Numbered from the stretch's first letter, positions 1 to 8,806 are shown. The stretch is DNA of 64,000 bases from Streptomyces sp. SCSIO 75703 (GCF_036607905.1 NZ_CP144555.1:744001-808000), one strand, 5' to 3'. Notes: generated by a model from the letters alone, not told the origin. A program made the numbers and translations.

Positions 1-2
1 GG

Positions 3-1259
3 CGCAACCCTCAGTTCGTCCTCCTGGCCTCGGCCCGGGTCGTTTCGGTGATGGGGAACGGTTTCGCCCGGGTGGCGCTCGCCTTCGCCGTCCTGTCCCT
101 GCCGGGCGCGAGTCCGGGGCGGCTGTCGCTGGTGCTGGCCTGCCAGACCGTGCCCCAGTTGCTGTTCATCTTCTGGGGCGGCGTCCTCGCCGACCGCATG
201 TCGCGGTCCCGGCTCATGGCGATGGCGGACGTCCTCGGCGCCGCCGCGTACGGCGGGCTGGCGGCGCTGGTGCTCGCCGGGCACGCGCCACTGTTCCTCC
301 TCTGCGCGCTCACCGTGGCCGCCGGCACCGCCACAGCACTGTTCTCCCCCGCGATGGACGGTGCCGTGCCCCTGGTCGTGCCGGCCGCGCGGCTCCAGGA
401 GGCCAACGGTCTGCTCCGGGTGGGCACCAACATCTCCCTGCTGCTGGGGCTCGCCCTGTCCGGTGTGGCGGTCGCCTCGATGGGCGCCGGCTGGGCGCTC
501 GCCCTGAACGCGTTCTCCTTCGCGGTCAGCGCGGTCCTGACGTGGCTGCTGCGCATCGGCGAGCGTCCGCCGAGGGCGTCGTCGGGGTGGACGGACCTGC
601 GGGAGGGCTGGCGGGAGTTCTCCTCACGCCAGTGGCTGTGGGTCGTCGTCGGCCAGTACACCCTCGTGGTGGCCGCGCTGAACGCCTTCGCGGGGGTGCT
701 GGGCCCGCTGGCCACCCAGGACGGACGGGGCGGGGCGCGTGTCTGGTCGGTGATCGTCGCCGCGCAGGCACTCGGGGCCGTGGTGGGCGCGGGCCTGGCG
801 GCCCGGGTGCGGGTGGGGCGGCCGGTCCTGGTCGCGGTGCTGGCGACGCTGCCGATGGCCGTGCCGATGGCCCTGATGGGGGCGGGGGCCCCGGTGTGGC
901 TGATCGCGGCGGCGATGTTCGCCTCGGGGCTCTCGACGGACGTCTTCTCCGTCCTGTGGTCGACCACCATCCAGCGGGAGGTGCCGGAGGAGGTGCTGTC
1001 CCGGGTGATCTCGTACGACTGGTTCGGTTCCCTCGCCTTCGCGCCGCTGGGCCTGCTGGTGGCGGGCCCGGCCGCCGCGGTCTGGGGCACGGGCCCGGCC
1101 CTCGTCGTCTGTTCCGGCGTGATCGTCGTCGCCACGCTGGGGGCTCTGGCCGCCCCACAGGTTCGCGGGCTCCGCACCCGCGTCCCGCACGATGGCCCCG
1201 TGCCCCTGTCGCCGGGCTCCGCGGACGCCCGGCCCGCGGGTGGCGAGGCGGTGGGCTGA
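3..1259 (+). CDS. MFS transporter, 5' end cut by the window edge
   Basis: Major facilitator superfamily membrane transporter of the drug-export (enterobactin-exporter-like) type. The open frame runs in from the window edge: the residues before the first ATG (position 48), reading RNPQFVLLASARVVSVMGNG, look like the first transmembrane helix, so the true start is probably upstream of the window. About eleven further hydrophobic segments follow, with the MFS loop 2-3 motif GGVLADRMSRSRLM (Gly-x-x-x-Asp-Arg) near residue 60. The C-terminal tail is hydrophilic. The substrate cannot be read from sequence. The next gene is on the opposite strand, 19 bases downstream, so the two are convergent. Confidence 0.85.
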   Translation, partial: RNPQFVLLASARVVSVMGNGFARVALAFAVLSLPGASPGRLSLVLACQTVPQLLFIFWGGVLADRMSRSRLMAMADVLGAAAYGGLAALVLAGHAPLFLLCALTVAAGTATALFSPAMDGAVPLVVPAARLQEANGLLRVGTNISLLLGLALSGVAVASMGAGWALALNAFSFAVSAVLTWLLRIGERPPRASSGWTDLREGWREFSSRQWLWVVVGQYTLVVAALNAFAGVLGPLATQDGRGGARVWSVIVAAQALGAVVGAGLAARVRVGRPVLVAVLATLPMAVPMALMGAGAPVWLIAAAMFASGLSTDVFSVLWSTTIQREVPEEVLSRVISYDWFGSLAFAPLGLLVAGPAAAVWGTGPALVVCSGVIVVATLGALAAPQVRGLRTRVPHDGPVPLSPGSADARPAGGEAVG

Positions 1260-1278
1260 CGGGACGGGGGCGGCCCTC

Positions 1279-1884
1279 TCAGCGGCGGTGGACGGTGACC
1301 GCGTAGCCGCCGTTGTCGTAGGGGTCGGCGTCCCAGGTGGCGAACCGGTCGACGAGGGTGAGGCCGGCCGCGGCGCAGTGGTCGTCGTACTGGGCCAGGG
1401 TGAGGCCGGGCGGGACGGGCAGGTGGGCCTCGTCGAGGCCGAAGCCGGCGACGAACAGGCCACCGGGGCGCAGCACGGAGGCGAGTCGGCGAACTACCTC
1501 GGCCTCGGTACCGGGGGCGAGCAGCGGGAGCACGTTGCCCGCGGCGACGACGAGGTCGAAGTCGGCCGTGATTCCGAGCCGGTCCGGGTCGAAACCGGCG
1601 AGGTCGGCCTGGTGCCAGGGAAGTTCCGGGGCCTGCTCGCGGGCGACGGCGAGCATGGAGGCGTCGAGGTCCACGCCGACGCAGTCGTGACCGAGCTGGG
1701 CGAGCCGGATCATGACCCGCCCCGTACCACACCCGGCGTCGAGCACCCGGGCACCGTCGGGCAGGAGAGCGGCGCAGAACCGTGCCTCGCCGTGCGTGTC
1801 CTTGCCGCTGCGGGCCAGCTCCGCGAACCGTTCCGCGTAGTCCTGCCCGGACGTCTCTCCGGTGAGCTGCCTCCATCGACTCAT
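1279..1884 (-). CDS. Class I SAM-dependent methyltransferase
   Basis: A 201-residue methyltransferase of the small Methyltransf_25 type. Motif I LDAGCGTGRV lies near residue 50, followed by the acidic motif VGVDLDASML and the post-motif LRPGGLFVAGF near residue 140. The acceptor is unknown. The ATG at 1884 has no convincing ribosome-binding site. Only 10 bases separate it from the end of an IS5-type remnant, whose terminal TTA forms part of a TATAGT hexamer placed where a -10 box would give a leaderless transcript starting at the ATG. The insertion may therefore have altered or supplied the promoter (inference). Family assignment is firm, function is open. Confidence 0.85.
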   Translation of the reverse strand: MSRWRQLTGETSGQDYAERFAELARSGKDTHGEARFCAALLPDGARVLDAGCGTGRVMIRLAQLGHDCVGVDLDASMLAVAREQAPELPWHQADLAGFDPDRLGITADFDLVVAAGNVLPLLAPGTEAEVVRRLASVLRPGGLFVAGFGLDEAHLPVPPGLTLAQYDDHCAAAGLTLVDRFATWDADPYDNGGYAVTVHRR

Positions 1885-1894
1885 GGCGCCACTA

Positions 1895-2281
1895 TAAGAC
1901 GTCGTCTCCTTGGGGGAGTTCCCGATTCCGCGGCCGTGGGGATCGTAGAGCGCTTGGTGCCGGGCGGGTTGTGGGAGATGTTCCAGCGGGTGGTGCCGCC
2001 CGCCCCGACACGGCCAGAGGGCGGCGGCCGACGCCGCTACGCGGCCGGGAGGTGCCGGCCGCGATCGTGTTCGTGGCCACGTCCGGGTGCACCTGGACGC
2101 CGCTGCCGCCGTCGTTCGGGCACTCCGGGCCGACCGTCCACCGCCGGTTCACCGAGTGGACCCACGCCCGGGTCTGGGCCAGGCCGCACCGCCTGGTGCT
2201 GGACGAGTTCGGGTGTGGTGAGCGGGACTGGTCCCGGTGCGCGGTCGACTCGGTCGCCTCGCCGCATGAGACGACGTCTTA
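1895..2281 (+). mobile_element. Internally deleted IS5-family element (MITE-like, 387 bp)
   Basis: A non-autonomous insertion-sequence derivative. It is bounded by perfect 14-bp inverted repeats: TAAGACGTCGTCTC at 1895-1908 and GAGACGACGTCTTA at 2268-2281. Between them lies only the N-terminal half of an IS5-type transposase, which stops being recognisable at about 2258 and runs straight into the right terminal repeat; the catalytic DDE part is missing. No clean target duplication is visible beside the repeats. A related right end (12 of the 14 bases) occurs at 7158-7169, next to a transposase C-terminal remnant. Confidence 0.75.
1936..2267 (+). pseudogene. IS5-family transposase, N-terminal fragment with frameshift
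   Basis: The frame starting at GTG 1936 reads VGIVERLVPGGLWEMFQRVV, the typical start of actinobacterial IS5 transposases. It continues to RRRYA near 2043, where about one base is missing. The frame then resumes as REVPAAIVFVATSGCTW and HRRFTEWTHARVWARPHRLV, ending at CAVDSVA near 2258, where the intact protein would reach its catalytic half. The frameshift and the internal deletion both make it non-functional. Identification rests on recall of family sequences, not a search. Confidence 0.75.
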
Positions 2282-2527
2282 CCCCCGGCGACGCAGTCAC
2301 CGGGCGAGGCGCTCCCCGCCCTACGAGGACCGGTCCGTGACGCCCCGGTTCCGTGACCGGCCTCGTTCGACACGACGGGAACTCTGGGCCGGCATCGGAG
2401 TCAGGGCCGAGCCGCGGGCACAGGTCCGGGGCCGCCTCCCGGCAGGAGCCCGGGTGTGTTCGGTGCGGGTGTGGGCTGTGCCGTTTTCCGGAGGCGGGCG
2501 GGGGAGAGTTTGAGACACCCCGTACGC

Positions 2528-2546
2528 TTAGGCGAGCCTTAGCTAA
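2528..2546 (+). promoter_or_regulatory. Iron box (DmdR1/IdeR operator) upstream of the siderophore permeases
   Basis: TTAGGCGAGCCTTAGCTAA matches 14 of 19 positions of the TTAGGTTAGGCTAACCTAA iron box bound by Fe(II)-loaded DmdR1/IdeR-type repressors. It ends 19 bases before the ATG at 2566, so it should overlap the promoter or transcription start and repress the uptake genes when iron is plentiful. Confidence 0.75.
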
Positions 2547-2565
2547 GTGATACGGGGAAGGGTTT

Positions 2566-3567
2566 ATGTCAGGAGCCGCAAGACGCCGCTTCGGGTGGCT
2601 GGTCGCCATCCTTCTCCTGTTGTTGCTGGCGGTGCTGCTCAGTCTCGCGGTGGGCAGTCGCGCGGTGGCCCCCTCGGTGGTCTGGGACGCCCTGCTGCAC
2701 GGCGGGACCAGCGCCGACGCGCAGGTCGTACGGTCGATGCGGGTGCCGCGGACGGTCATCGGGGTGATGGTCGGGGCCGCGCTCGCCGTTGCCGGATTGG
2801 TTCTGCAGGGGATCACCCGCAACCCCATCGCGGAGCCCGGCATCCTGGGCATCAGCCAGGGGGCATCGATGGGCGTCGTCTGCGCCATCGCCTTTCTCGG
2901 GGTGCACAGCCTGACCGGGTATGTCTGGTACGCGTTCGTGGGCGCGGGTGTCGCGGCGGTCCTGATCTACGCCGTCGCCAGCAGTGGGCGGGGTGGGGCG
3001 TCGCCGGTCAAGCTGGCGCTGGCGGGTGCCGCGATGAACGCGTTCCTCGCCTCGCTGATCTCGGCCATCCTCACCACCAACGCTCGCGCCCTGGACGAGT
3101 TCCGGTTCTGGGACGTTGGTTCCCTCAGCGGCAGGGACGCCACGATCGCCGGGCAGGTCTGGCCGTTCCTCCTCGCCGGCCTGCTGCTGGTGCTGGCCAT
3201 GGCGCGCGGCCTCGACGCGCTCGCGCTCGGTGACGACATGGCCCGGGGCCTCGGTCGCAACGTCGCACTGCTGCGGGCGACCGGCGCCCTGGGCGCGACC
3301 ATCCTGACCGGCGCCGCGGTCGCCGCGGCCGGTCCCATCGCCTTCATCGGTCTCGCCGTGCCGCACATGGCCCGCGCCCTCGTCGGACCGGGCCACCGCT
3401 GGCTGTTGCCCGTGGCCGCGCTGCTCGGGCCGGTGATGCTGCTGCTGGCGGACGTGCTCGGACGGGTCGTGGTGCGGCCCGCTGAGGTGCCCGTGGCCGT
3501 GATGACCGCGCTGGCCGGTGTGCCGTTCCTGGTCGTGCTGGTCCGCCGGAAGACGGTGGCGGCATGA
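2566..3567 (+). CDS. FecCD-type ferric-siderophore ABC permease, subunit 1
   Basis: A 333-residue inner-membrane permease of the FecCD family, one half of the channel that imports ferric-siderophore complexes. It shows the family landmarks: RVPRTVIGVMVGAALAVAGL, QGITRNPIAEPGILGISQGA, GPIAFIGLAVPHMAR and a C-terminal GVPFLVVLVRRK. Roughly nine or ten hydrophobic helices are visible. The ATG at 2566 follows a GGGGAAGGG purine run and an iron box. Its stop overlaps the next start (ATGA at 3564), so the two permeases are translationally coupled. Expected to be expressed under iron starvation. Confidence 0.92.
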   Translation: MSGAARRRFGWLVAILLLLLLAVLLSLAVGSRAVAPSVVWDALLHGGTSADAQVVRSMRVPRTVIGVMVGAALAVAGLVLQGITRNPIAEPGILGISQGASMGVVCAIAFLGVHSLTGYVWYAFVGAGVAAVLIYAVASSGRGGASPVKLALAGAAMNAFLASLISAILTTNARALDEFRFWDVGSLSGRDATIAGQVWPFLLAGLLLVLAMARGLDALALGDDMARGLGRNVALLRATGALGATILTGAAVAAAGPIAFIGLAVPHMARALVGPGHRWLLPVAALLGPVMLLLADVLGRVVVRPAEVPVAVMTALAGVPFLVVLVRRKTVAA

Positions 3568-4718
3568 CGCGGATCGGTCACGGGGAGCGCGCGACGCACC
3601 GGGAGCAGGCACAACATGCCGGACGCGGCGGACACGATGCCGCCGGCGACGCCGGGGGCGGGCGTCCGCGTGCCCGGCCCGCCGGGCACGTCGTGCTGCG
3701 GGCCGGGCGGGGCAGTTTCCTGGTGCACCGCAGGGCCCTGGTGGTGGGTGTCGTCCTCACCGTGCTGCTCGCGGGTGCCGTGGTGGCGTCGCTGTGCGTC
3801 GGTGAGTCGTTCGTCGCGCCGGGCGAGGTGGTCCGCGTCCTGCTGGGATTGCCCAGCCCCGACCAACTGGTGGTCGGCACGCTGCGGCTGCCGCGCCTGG
3901 TGACCGGGCTGCTGGTGGGCATCGCCTTCGGCCTGTCCGGCGCGCTGATCCAGACCATGGCTCGCAACCCGCTCGCCAGCCCGGACGTCATCGGCGTTAC
4001 GCACGGCGCGGGTGCGGCGACGGTCGCCGCGATGACGTTCGGGCTCGCCTCGCACGCCGTTCTGCCCTACGTGTCCGTGGCGGGCGGTCTGCTCGCCGCG
4101 CTGCTCGTCTACCTGTTCGCCTGGCGGGGTGGGGTGGCCGCCTCCCGCTTCGTCCTGATCGGCATCGGCATCTCGGTGGCACTCGGTTCGCTGACCCGGC
4201 TGCTGGTGACCAAGGGCGACTATCTGGTCGCCCAGCAGGCCAAGACCTGGCTCACCGGATCACTCAACGGTCGCGGTTACGACCAGGCGGCACCGCTCGC
4301 GACGGTCCTGGTGCTGCTGGTGCCGTTCCTGCTGTGGGCGGCCCGCGCGCAGCGCGGCTCGGCGTTCGACGACGACACGGCCACCGCCCTCGGTATCCGG
4401 CTCGGCCGCGTCCGGGTCGGGCTCAGCGTCCTCGGTGTCGTGCTGGCGTCCGTCGCGACCGGGGCGGCGGGCCCCGTCGACTTCGTGGCCCTGCTCGCCC
4501 CGCAGATCGCCCGCCGGCTCACCCGCGCTTCGCACATTCCGCTGGTGTGCTCCGCGCTGATGGGCGCACTGATCGTGGTCGTCGGGGATCTGCTGGCCCG
4601 CAGGCTCCTCTCGCCGCTGGAGCTTCCGGTCGGCGTGTTCACAGCCCTGGTGGGCGCCCCCTATCTGATGTGGCTGATCGTCCGCACCCGTAGCAGCCGT
4701 TCCGGAGGAACCGCGTGA
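3564..4718 (+). CDS. FecCD-type ferric-siderophore ABC permease, subunit 2
   Basis: The second FecCD permease (384 residues), partner of the preceding gene. The first ~50 residues are a hydrophilic Arg/Gly/His-rich extension before the first membrane helix, longer than usual for the family. The core shows [40 protein letters not shown] and the cytoplasmic loop motif [17 protein letters not shown], which contacts the ATPase. It starts inside the stop of subunit 1 and ends with a GTGA overlap with the ATPase gene, so all three form one operon. Confidence 0.92.
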   Translation: MTRIGHGERATHREQAQHAGRGGHDAAGDAGGGRPRARPAGHVVLRAGRGSFLVHRRALVVGVVLTVLLAGAVVASLCVGESFVAPGEVVRVLLGLPSPDQLVVGTLRLPRLVTGLLVGIAFGLSGALIQTMARNPLASPDVIGVTHGAGAATVAAMTFGLASHAVLPYVSVAGGLLAALLVYLFAWRGGVAASRFVLIGIGISVALGSLTRLLVTKGDYLVAQQAKTWLTGSLNGRGYDQAAPLATVLVLLVPFLLWAARAQRGSAFDDDTATALGIRLGRVRVGLSVLGVVLASVATGAAGPVDFVALLAPQIARRLTRASHIPLVCSALMGALIVVVGDLLARRLLSPLELPVGVFTALVGAPYLMWLIVRTRSSRSGGTA

Positions 4719-5596
4719 CTGGCAACCATTCCCCTGCCCCGGGGCCCTCCCGCCTCGCCGCGCGGGGGCTCACCCTCGCCTACGAGGACCGTACGGTCGT
4801 CGAGGAGCTGGACCTGGACGTCCCGGACGGTGAGGTCACCGTCATCGTGGGCCCCAACGCCTGCGGCAAGTCCACTTTGCTGCGCGCCCTGGGCCGGCTG
4901 CTGAAGCCGCGGCGCGGGGCCGTCCTGCTGGACGGAACCGAACTGGCCCGCCTGCCCACCAAGAGGATCGCCCAGGTGATCGGACTGCTGCCGCAGACCC
5001 CGGTGCCGCCGGAGGGGATCACGGTCGGGGATCTGGTCGCGCGCGGGCGCCAGCCGCACCAGAAGTGGTGGCAGCAGTGGTCCGAGACGGACGAGACGTC
5101 CGTCTCGGAGGCGATGGAGCGCACCGGGACCTCCGGTCTCGCCGAGCGTCCGGTCGACGAGCTGTCGGGCGGGCAGCGCCAGCGGGTGTGGATCGCCATG
5201 GCGCTCGCCCAGGACACCGATCTGCTGCTGCTCGACGAGCCGACGACGTATCTGGACATCGCCCATCAGGTGGAGGTCCTGGACCTGGTGCGCCGGCTCA
5301 ACCGGGAACGCGGCCGGACGGTGGTGGCGGTGCTGCACGACCTGAACCAGGCGGCGCGCTATGCCGACCATCTGATCGCCATGCGGGCGGGGAGGATCGT
5401 CGCGCAGGGGGCGCCCGGCGACATCGTCACCGCCGAACTGGTCCAGGAGGTGTTCGGGCTGGCGTCGGTCATCGTGCCGGACCCGGTCACGGGCGGGCCC
5501 ATGGTGGTACCCGGCCCTCCGCGGCCGGCGGACGGCACGAGCGCGGGCGAGGAGGGAGAAGCGACCGTCCCGGCAGCGCGGGATGCCGCCCGGTGA
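4715..5596 (+). CDS. Ferric-siderophore ABC transporter ATP-binding protein
   Basis: A 293-residue FepC/FecE-type ATPase energising the two upstream permeases. Walker [10 protein letters not shown] is at residues 46-54, the signature [16 protein letters not shown] near 150 and Walker [17 protein letters not shown] near 170, followed by the H-loop [14 protein letters not shown]. The GTG start (4715) overlaps the previous stop and follows a good GGAGGAA site at 4704. The C-terminal ~30 residues are an Ala/Glu-rich tail not needed by the family. It is followed by a 190-base gap with a second iron box, so the receptor gene may also have its own promoter. Confidence 0.93.
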   Translation: MTGNHSPAPGPSRLAARGLTLAYEDRTVVEELDLDVPDGEVTVIVGPNACGKSTLLRALGRLLKPRRGAVLLDGTELARLPTKRIAQVIGLLPQTPVPPEGITVGDLVARGRQPHQKWWQQWSETDETSVSEAMERTGTSGLAERPVDELSGGQRQRVWIAMALAQDTDLLLLDEPTTYLDIAHQVEVLDLVRRLNRERGRTVVAVLHDLNQAARYADHLIAMRAGRIVAQGAPGDIVTAELVQEVFGLASVIVPDPVTGGPMVVPGPPRPADGTSAGEEGEATVPAARDAAR

Positions 5597-5686
5597 CCCG
5601 TGAACCGGCCCCTCGACAATGAGCCGACCCGGCGGCATGTGAGCGGAAGCACACACCCTGAATGTATCGAGCACACAGGCTTCTCA

Positions 5687-5705
5687 TAAGGTAAGGCTCA
5701 CCTAA
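5687..5705 (+). promoter_or_regulatory. Iron box upstream of the siderophore-binding lipoprotein
   Basis: TAAGGTAAGGCTCACCTAA matches 17 of 19 positions of the TTAGGTTAGGCTCACCTAA form of the iron box and is the better of the two sites in this locus. It lies about 80 bases upstream of the ATG at 5788, so the receptor gene can be repressed by iron independently of the permease-ATPase operon. Confidence 0.85.
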
Positions 5706-5787
5706 GACTTCTGTGGGTCCCCTGGGCTCTCGCCCTCGGCGTTCCCCGCGTTTCCCCTACTCCCTCTTCACGACAGGAGCCCTCCCC

Positions 5788-6843
5788 ATGTCTGTCCGAC
5801 GCCGCGGCACCGCTGCCGCAGCCCTCACTCTCGCCGCCGCACTCGCCCTGACAGCCTGCGGCGGATCCGCCGCCGACGGCGAGGGCACGGACGCCAAGTC
5901 CTCGGCCGAGGGCGGGGCGAGCGGCAAGAAGTCCGTCGCCCAGGGCGGGGAGGACTTCGGCGACGCGGCGAAGAAGACGGCCGCGATGGGCACCGACGCG
6001 GCACCGGGCGAGTGGCCGCGCACCATCACCCACGCCATGGGCACGACCGAGCTGAAGGCCCAGCCCAAGCGCGTGGTGGTCCTCGACGTCGGTGAACTCG
6101 ACAACGTCGTGTCCCTGGGCATCAAGCCGGTCGGCCTCGCGCCCACCGAGGGCTCCCCCGCACTCCCGTCGTACCTGAGGAAGGACGCGGGCACCCCGAA
6201 GAACGTCGGCACGATCAACAGCCTCAACCTGGAGGCGATCGCCGCGCTCAAGCCCGACCTCATCCTCGGCAGCCAGCTCCGCGCCGCCGACAAGTACGAC
6301 GAGCTGTCCCAGATCGCGCCGACCGTCTTCTCCCTCCGCCCCGGCTTCACCTGGAAGGAGAACTACCAGCTCAACGCCGCCGCCCTCGACAAGACCGCGC
6401 AGGCGAAGCAGAAACTCACGGCCTACGAGGAGAGGGCCGGCGCCCTCGGCAAGAAGCTCGGCGCCGACAAGCCGACCGTCTCGATGGTCCGTTACCTGCC
6501 CGACGGCGTCATCCGCCTGTACGCCAACGCCTCGTTCATCGGCACGATCCTCAAGGACGCCGGCATCCCCCGGCCGAAGAACCAGGACATCAACGACCTC
6601 GCCGCCGAGGTCAGCGCCGAGAACATCGACCAGGCCGACGCCGACTACATCTTCACCGGCGTTTACGGCGACCCGAAGGCCACCGACAAGTCCACGGCGC
6701 AGAACAACCCGCTCTGGAAGAGCCTCGGCGCCGTCAAGGCGGGGCACGCCTACGACGTCCCGGACGAGACCTGGTACCTCGGCCTCGGTGTGACGGCCGC
6801 CGAGGAAGTGCTCGCCGACCTGGAGGAGCACCTCACCAAGTAG
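5788..6843 (+). CDS. Iron-siderophore-binding lipoprotein
   Basis: A 351-residue extracellular receptor of the FepB/FhuD (periplasmic-binding-protein type III) fold. It captures the ferric siderophore and delivers it to the permeases. The start is set at ATG 5788 because an ACAGGAG site precedes it and the protein then begins with a classic lipoprotein signal: an Arg-rich head, a hydrophobic stretch and the lipobox LTAC with lipidated Cys24. The core opens with the family segment PKRVVVLDVGELDNVVSLGI and includes NLEAIAALKPDLILGSQ. A charged Gly/Glu/Lys-rich spacer (residues ~28-75) separates anchor and domain. The siderophore bound cannot be read from sequence. Confidence 0.92.
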   Translation: MSVRRRGTAAAALTLAAALALTACGGSAADGEGTDAKSSAEGGASGKKSVAQGGEDFGDAAKKTAAMGTDAAPGEWPRTITHAMGTTELKAQPKRVVVLDVGELDNVVSLGIKPVGLAPTEGSPALPSYLRKDAGTPKNVGTINSLNLEAIAALKPDLILGSQLRAADKYDELSQIAPTVFSLRPGFTWKENYQLNAAALDKTAQAKQKLTAYEERAGALGKKLGADKPTVSMVRYLPDGVIRLYANASFIGTILKDAGIPRPKNQDINDLAAEVSAENIDQADADYIFTGVYGDPKATDKSTAQNNPLWKSLGAVKAGHAYDVPDETWYLGLGVTAAEEVLADLEEHLTK

Positions 6844-6943
6844 GCCCGGCCGGGAGGACGGGATCGAGGAGGACGCCCGCGGGCGCCCGGCCCGGCCACG
6901 TGCTCGTCCGCTTCAGGGCTGGGACGGCCGACGCCCGCGGCAA

Positions 6944-7169
6944 TGGCCGCGCGGCCGGGGCATCATCCCCCGCCTGGCCCGCCGCGGCCTCGAGTCCTCG
7001 GCCCACCTCGGACGACACCGCCGGCTCGTCGAGCGGTCGATGCCCTGGCCGGCCGGATGCCGCCGGCTTCACCGCCTCTACGAGCGCACGGCAGGCCACT
7101 TCCTCGCCGTCACCGGCATCGCCCGCGCCCTGATCCGCTCCCGCCGCCTCGCCACACGAGACGACGTCT
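6944..7169 (+). pseudogene. IS5-family transposase, C-terminal remnant with right terminal repeat
   Basis: One frame reads GIIPRLARRGLESSAHLGRH, then RRLVERSMPWPAGCRRLHRL, then YERTAGHFLAVTGIARALI and RSRRLATRDDV. This is the C-terminal end of the same IS5 transposase family as the fragment at 1936. The usual stop after RRLAT is changed to Arg. The frame runs into GAGACGACGTCT (7158-7169), the same right-end repeat as at 2268. No left end or N-terminal half is present, so this is a decayed remnant. Confidence 0.65.
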
Positions 7170-7563
7170 GCATCGCGCCCTCACACCGGAAGCCGGCCCG
7201 CTACCGGCACGCGGACCCGGCCGGTCCGGCTCGACTCGTGGTGTGGCGCCCCAGAGGGGCGCCGCCGGGGCCCGTCCCGGGTATCGGTCCGACAGTGGTC
7301 CTACCCGTGCGCGCCTCCTGGGTCGGCTGCGCGACCGCGGACTCGCCGACGCGTGCGATGCCGCCGTACCGCGTGGTGGGTGCCGTTGTCCGAGGGGCCG
7401 ACGTGGGCGGCGGGGATCGTCACGGTGCCGATACCGGCCGGCGCGGTGGTGCGTACCGGCGGGCGGGTGGCCGTCCTGTCCGGACCGTCCTCGTGAAGCC
7501 GCATGACGGAAACGAGGACCGCGGCCGTCGGCCGGGTCCTCGTCGTGGTACCGCTGTGGTGAG
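7170..7563. other. Gene-free stretch between the IS remnant and tRNA-Leu
   Basis: I see no supportable gene here. The only clear structure is a tight hairpin with 8-bp arms GGCGCCCC (7245-7252) and GGGGCGCC (7256-7263) and a 3-base loop. It could end transcription arriving from the siderophore receptor, but it lies 400 bases beyond that stop and has no U-run. Confidence 0.5.
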
Positions 7564-7648
7564 TGTCCGAGGGGGGACTTGAACCCCCACGCCCGATAAA
7601 GGGCACTAGCACCTCAAGCTAGCGCGTCTGCCATTCCGCCACCCGGAC
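7564..7648 (-). tRNA. tRNA-Leu (anticodon GAG)
   Basis: On the minus strand the acceptor arm GTCCGGG pairs with CTCGGAC. The anticodon arm CTAGC-TTGAGGT-GCTAG places GAG at the anticodon, reading CUC/CUU. A long variable arm (GTGCCCTTTATCGGGC) marks a class II tRNA, and the T-loop is GTTCAAGTC. The discriminator base is A and CCA is not encoded. The 85-base length fits a bacterial tRNA-Leu. Confidence 0.97.
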
Positions 7649-7780
7649 CAGGTGTCTGTCGCCGTTTCCCGGGGCGTTCCCCGCGGTGACGAAGACAACT
7701 GTACCAAGGTTTCGCAGTGCCTTTCACCTGCGTTTCCTTCGCTCCGGCGCCCGTCCCCGGTCTCTCCGCACGCGCCCCGG

Positions 7781-8509
7781 TCAGCTTCCTTCGCGTGCCG
7801 GCCGGATCCGGGCGTGGCCCCGGGCGGCAAGTGTCTTCAGGGGGTCACCGGGCGGGGCCGGGGCGGGGCGGCCGGGGAGCACCGTGTCGTCGAGGGTGAT
7901 CTTGCCGTCGAGGGCCGTGAACGCGCCCCGGGCCGTCCGGGCGAGGGGGCTGATCTCGACGTGGAGGGCGTTCTCGCGCACGAGGACGCGCCAGAGCCGT
8001 ATGAGGACGTCGACGGTGCGCGGGGGCAGTCCGGCGGCCCGCGCTATCCGGCAGGCCGCGGCGGCGGTCACGCCCTCGGCGGGGTCGACGGGGACGTGGG
8101 TGACGGCCTCGGGACGCTCGGCCGCCAGTTCCCCGATCTCCGTGCCGCCCTCGGCGGAGGCTGCGGCGAGGACGTGGCCGGCCGCGCGGTCCAGGACGTA
8201 GGAGACGCTGAACTCCCGGTCGATGTCGACGGCTTCGGCCAGCATCACGGAGTGCACGGGGTGGCCGTTGATCTCCATGCCGAGGATGCGGCGGGCCGCG
8301 CGTTCGGCGGCGGGCGGGTCGGCGGCGAGGCGTATGCCGCCGGCTCTGGCCCGGCCCCCCGTACGGACCTGCGCCTTGACGACGACACGCCCGCCGAGGC
8401 TCCGGGCGATCTCGCGTGCGCGTCGCGGCGTGTCGGTGACCTCGGCTCTGGGCACGACGATGCCGTACCGCGCGAAGAGCTCCCTCGCCTGGTGTTCGTA
8501 CAGGTCCAT
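7781..8509 (-). CDS. Truncated SucC-like ATP-grasp protein (succinate-CoA ligase beta fragment)
   Basis: A 242-residue protein that aligns with the N-terminal ATP-grasp half of succinyl-CoA synthetase beta: MDLYEHQARELFARYG, VVVKAQVRTGGRARAGGI, DRAAGHVLAAASAEGGTEI and FTALDGKITLDD. It then ends, lacking the ~150-residue C-terminal ligase domain (the family is ~390 residues). The Mg-binding EINPL motif reads EISPL, losing the metal-ligand Asn. The start at 8509 is chosen for its MDLYEHQ homology and the AGGAGCC site at 8514-8520. It is divergent from an OxlT-like transporter. In other Streptomyces, oxalate-degradation genes and a second sucCD pair occur together (recollection), so it may be a relic of such a cluster or a repurposed ATP-grasp protein. 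Confidence 0.7.
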   Translation of the reverse strand: MDLYEHQARELFARYGIVVPRAEVTDTPRRAREIARSLGGRVVVKAQVRTGGRARAGGIRLAADPPAAERAARRILGMEINGHPVHSVMLAEAVDIDREFSVSYVLDRAAGHVLAAASAEGGTEIGELAAERPEAVTHVPVDPAEGVTAAAACRIARAAGLPPRTVDVLIRLWRVLVRENALHVEISPLARTARGAFTALDGKITLDDTVLPGRPAPAPPGDPLKTLAARGHARIRPAREGS

Positions 8510-8626
8510 CTCTGGCTCCTTGCCGGTGCGCCGCGCCGTCTCGGGGCCACCCCACCGGGCGCTTCGCGCACGAAAGTGGCGCACAACCCCTGGACACCAC
8601 CCACCGGATGCGGGATAAACGAGCTT

Positions 8627-8650
8627 CATACAGTATGCGTCGACTGTATG
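8627..8650. promoter_or_regulatory. Inverted-repeat operator candidate upstream of OFA transporter 1
   Basis: Perfect 8-base arms CATACAGT (8627-8634) and ACTGTATG (8643-8650) with an 8-base spacer lie in the divergent region between the sucC-like gene and the transporter, 157 bases before the transporter ATG. The core ACTGTA/TACAGT recurs upstream of the second OFA transporter and of the gntR gene, suggesting one regulator for all three. Confidence 0.5.
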
Positions 8651-8806
8651 CAATGTACGAGCCCGATGGGGGGCGGTTCATGAGATGAGCGAGAGCGGGG
8701 CCGGCCGACGGTGCGCGTCAGCCCGCCCCGAGACCCGTGCGCGCACGAAAGGACATGGACAGGGGGCGCTGGCCAGATCTTTCGAACGCAAGGGGTGTTG
8801 ACCTAC

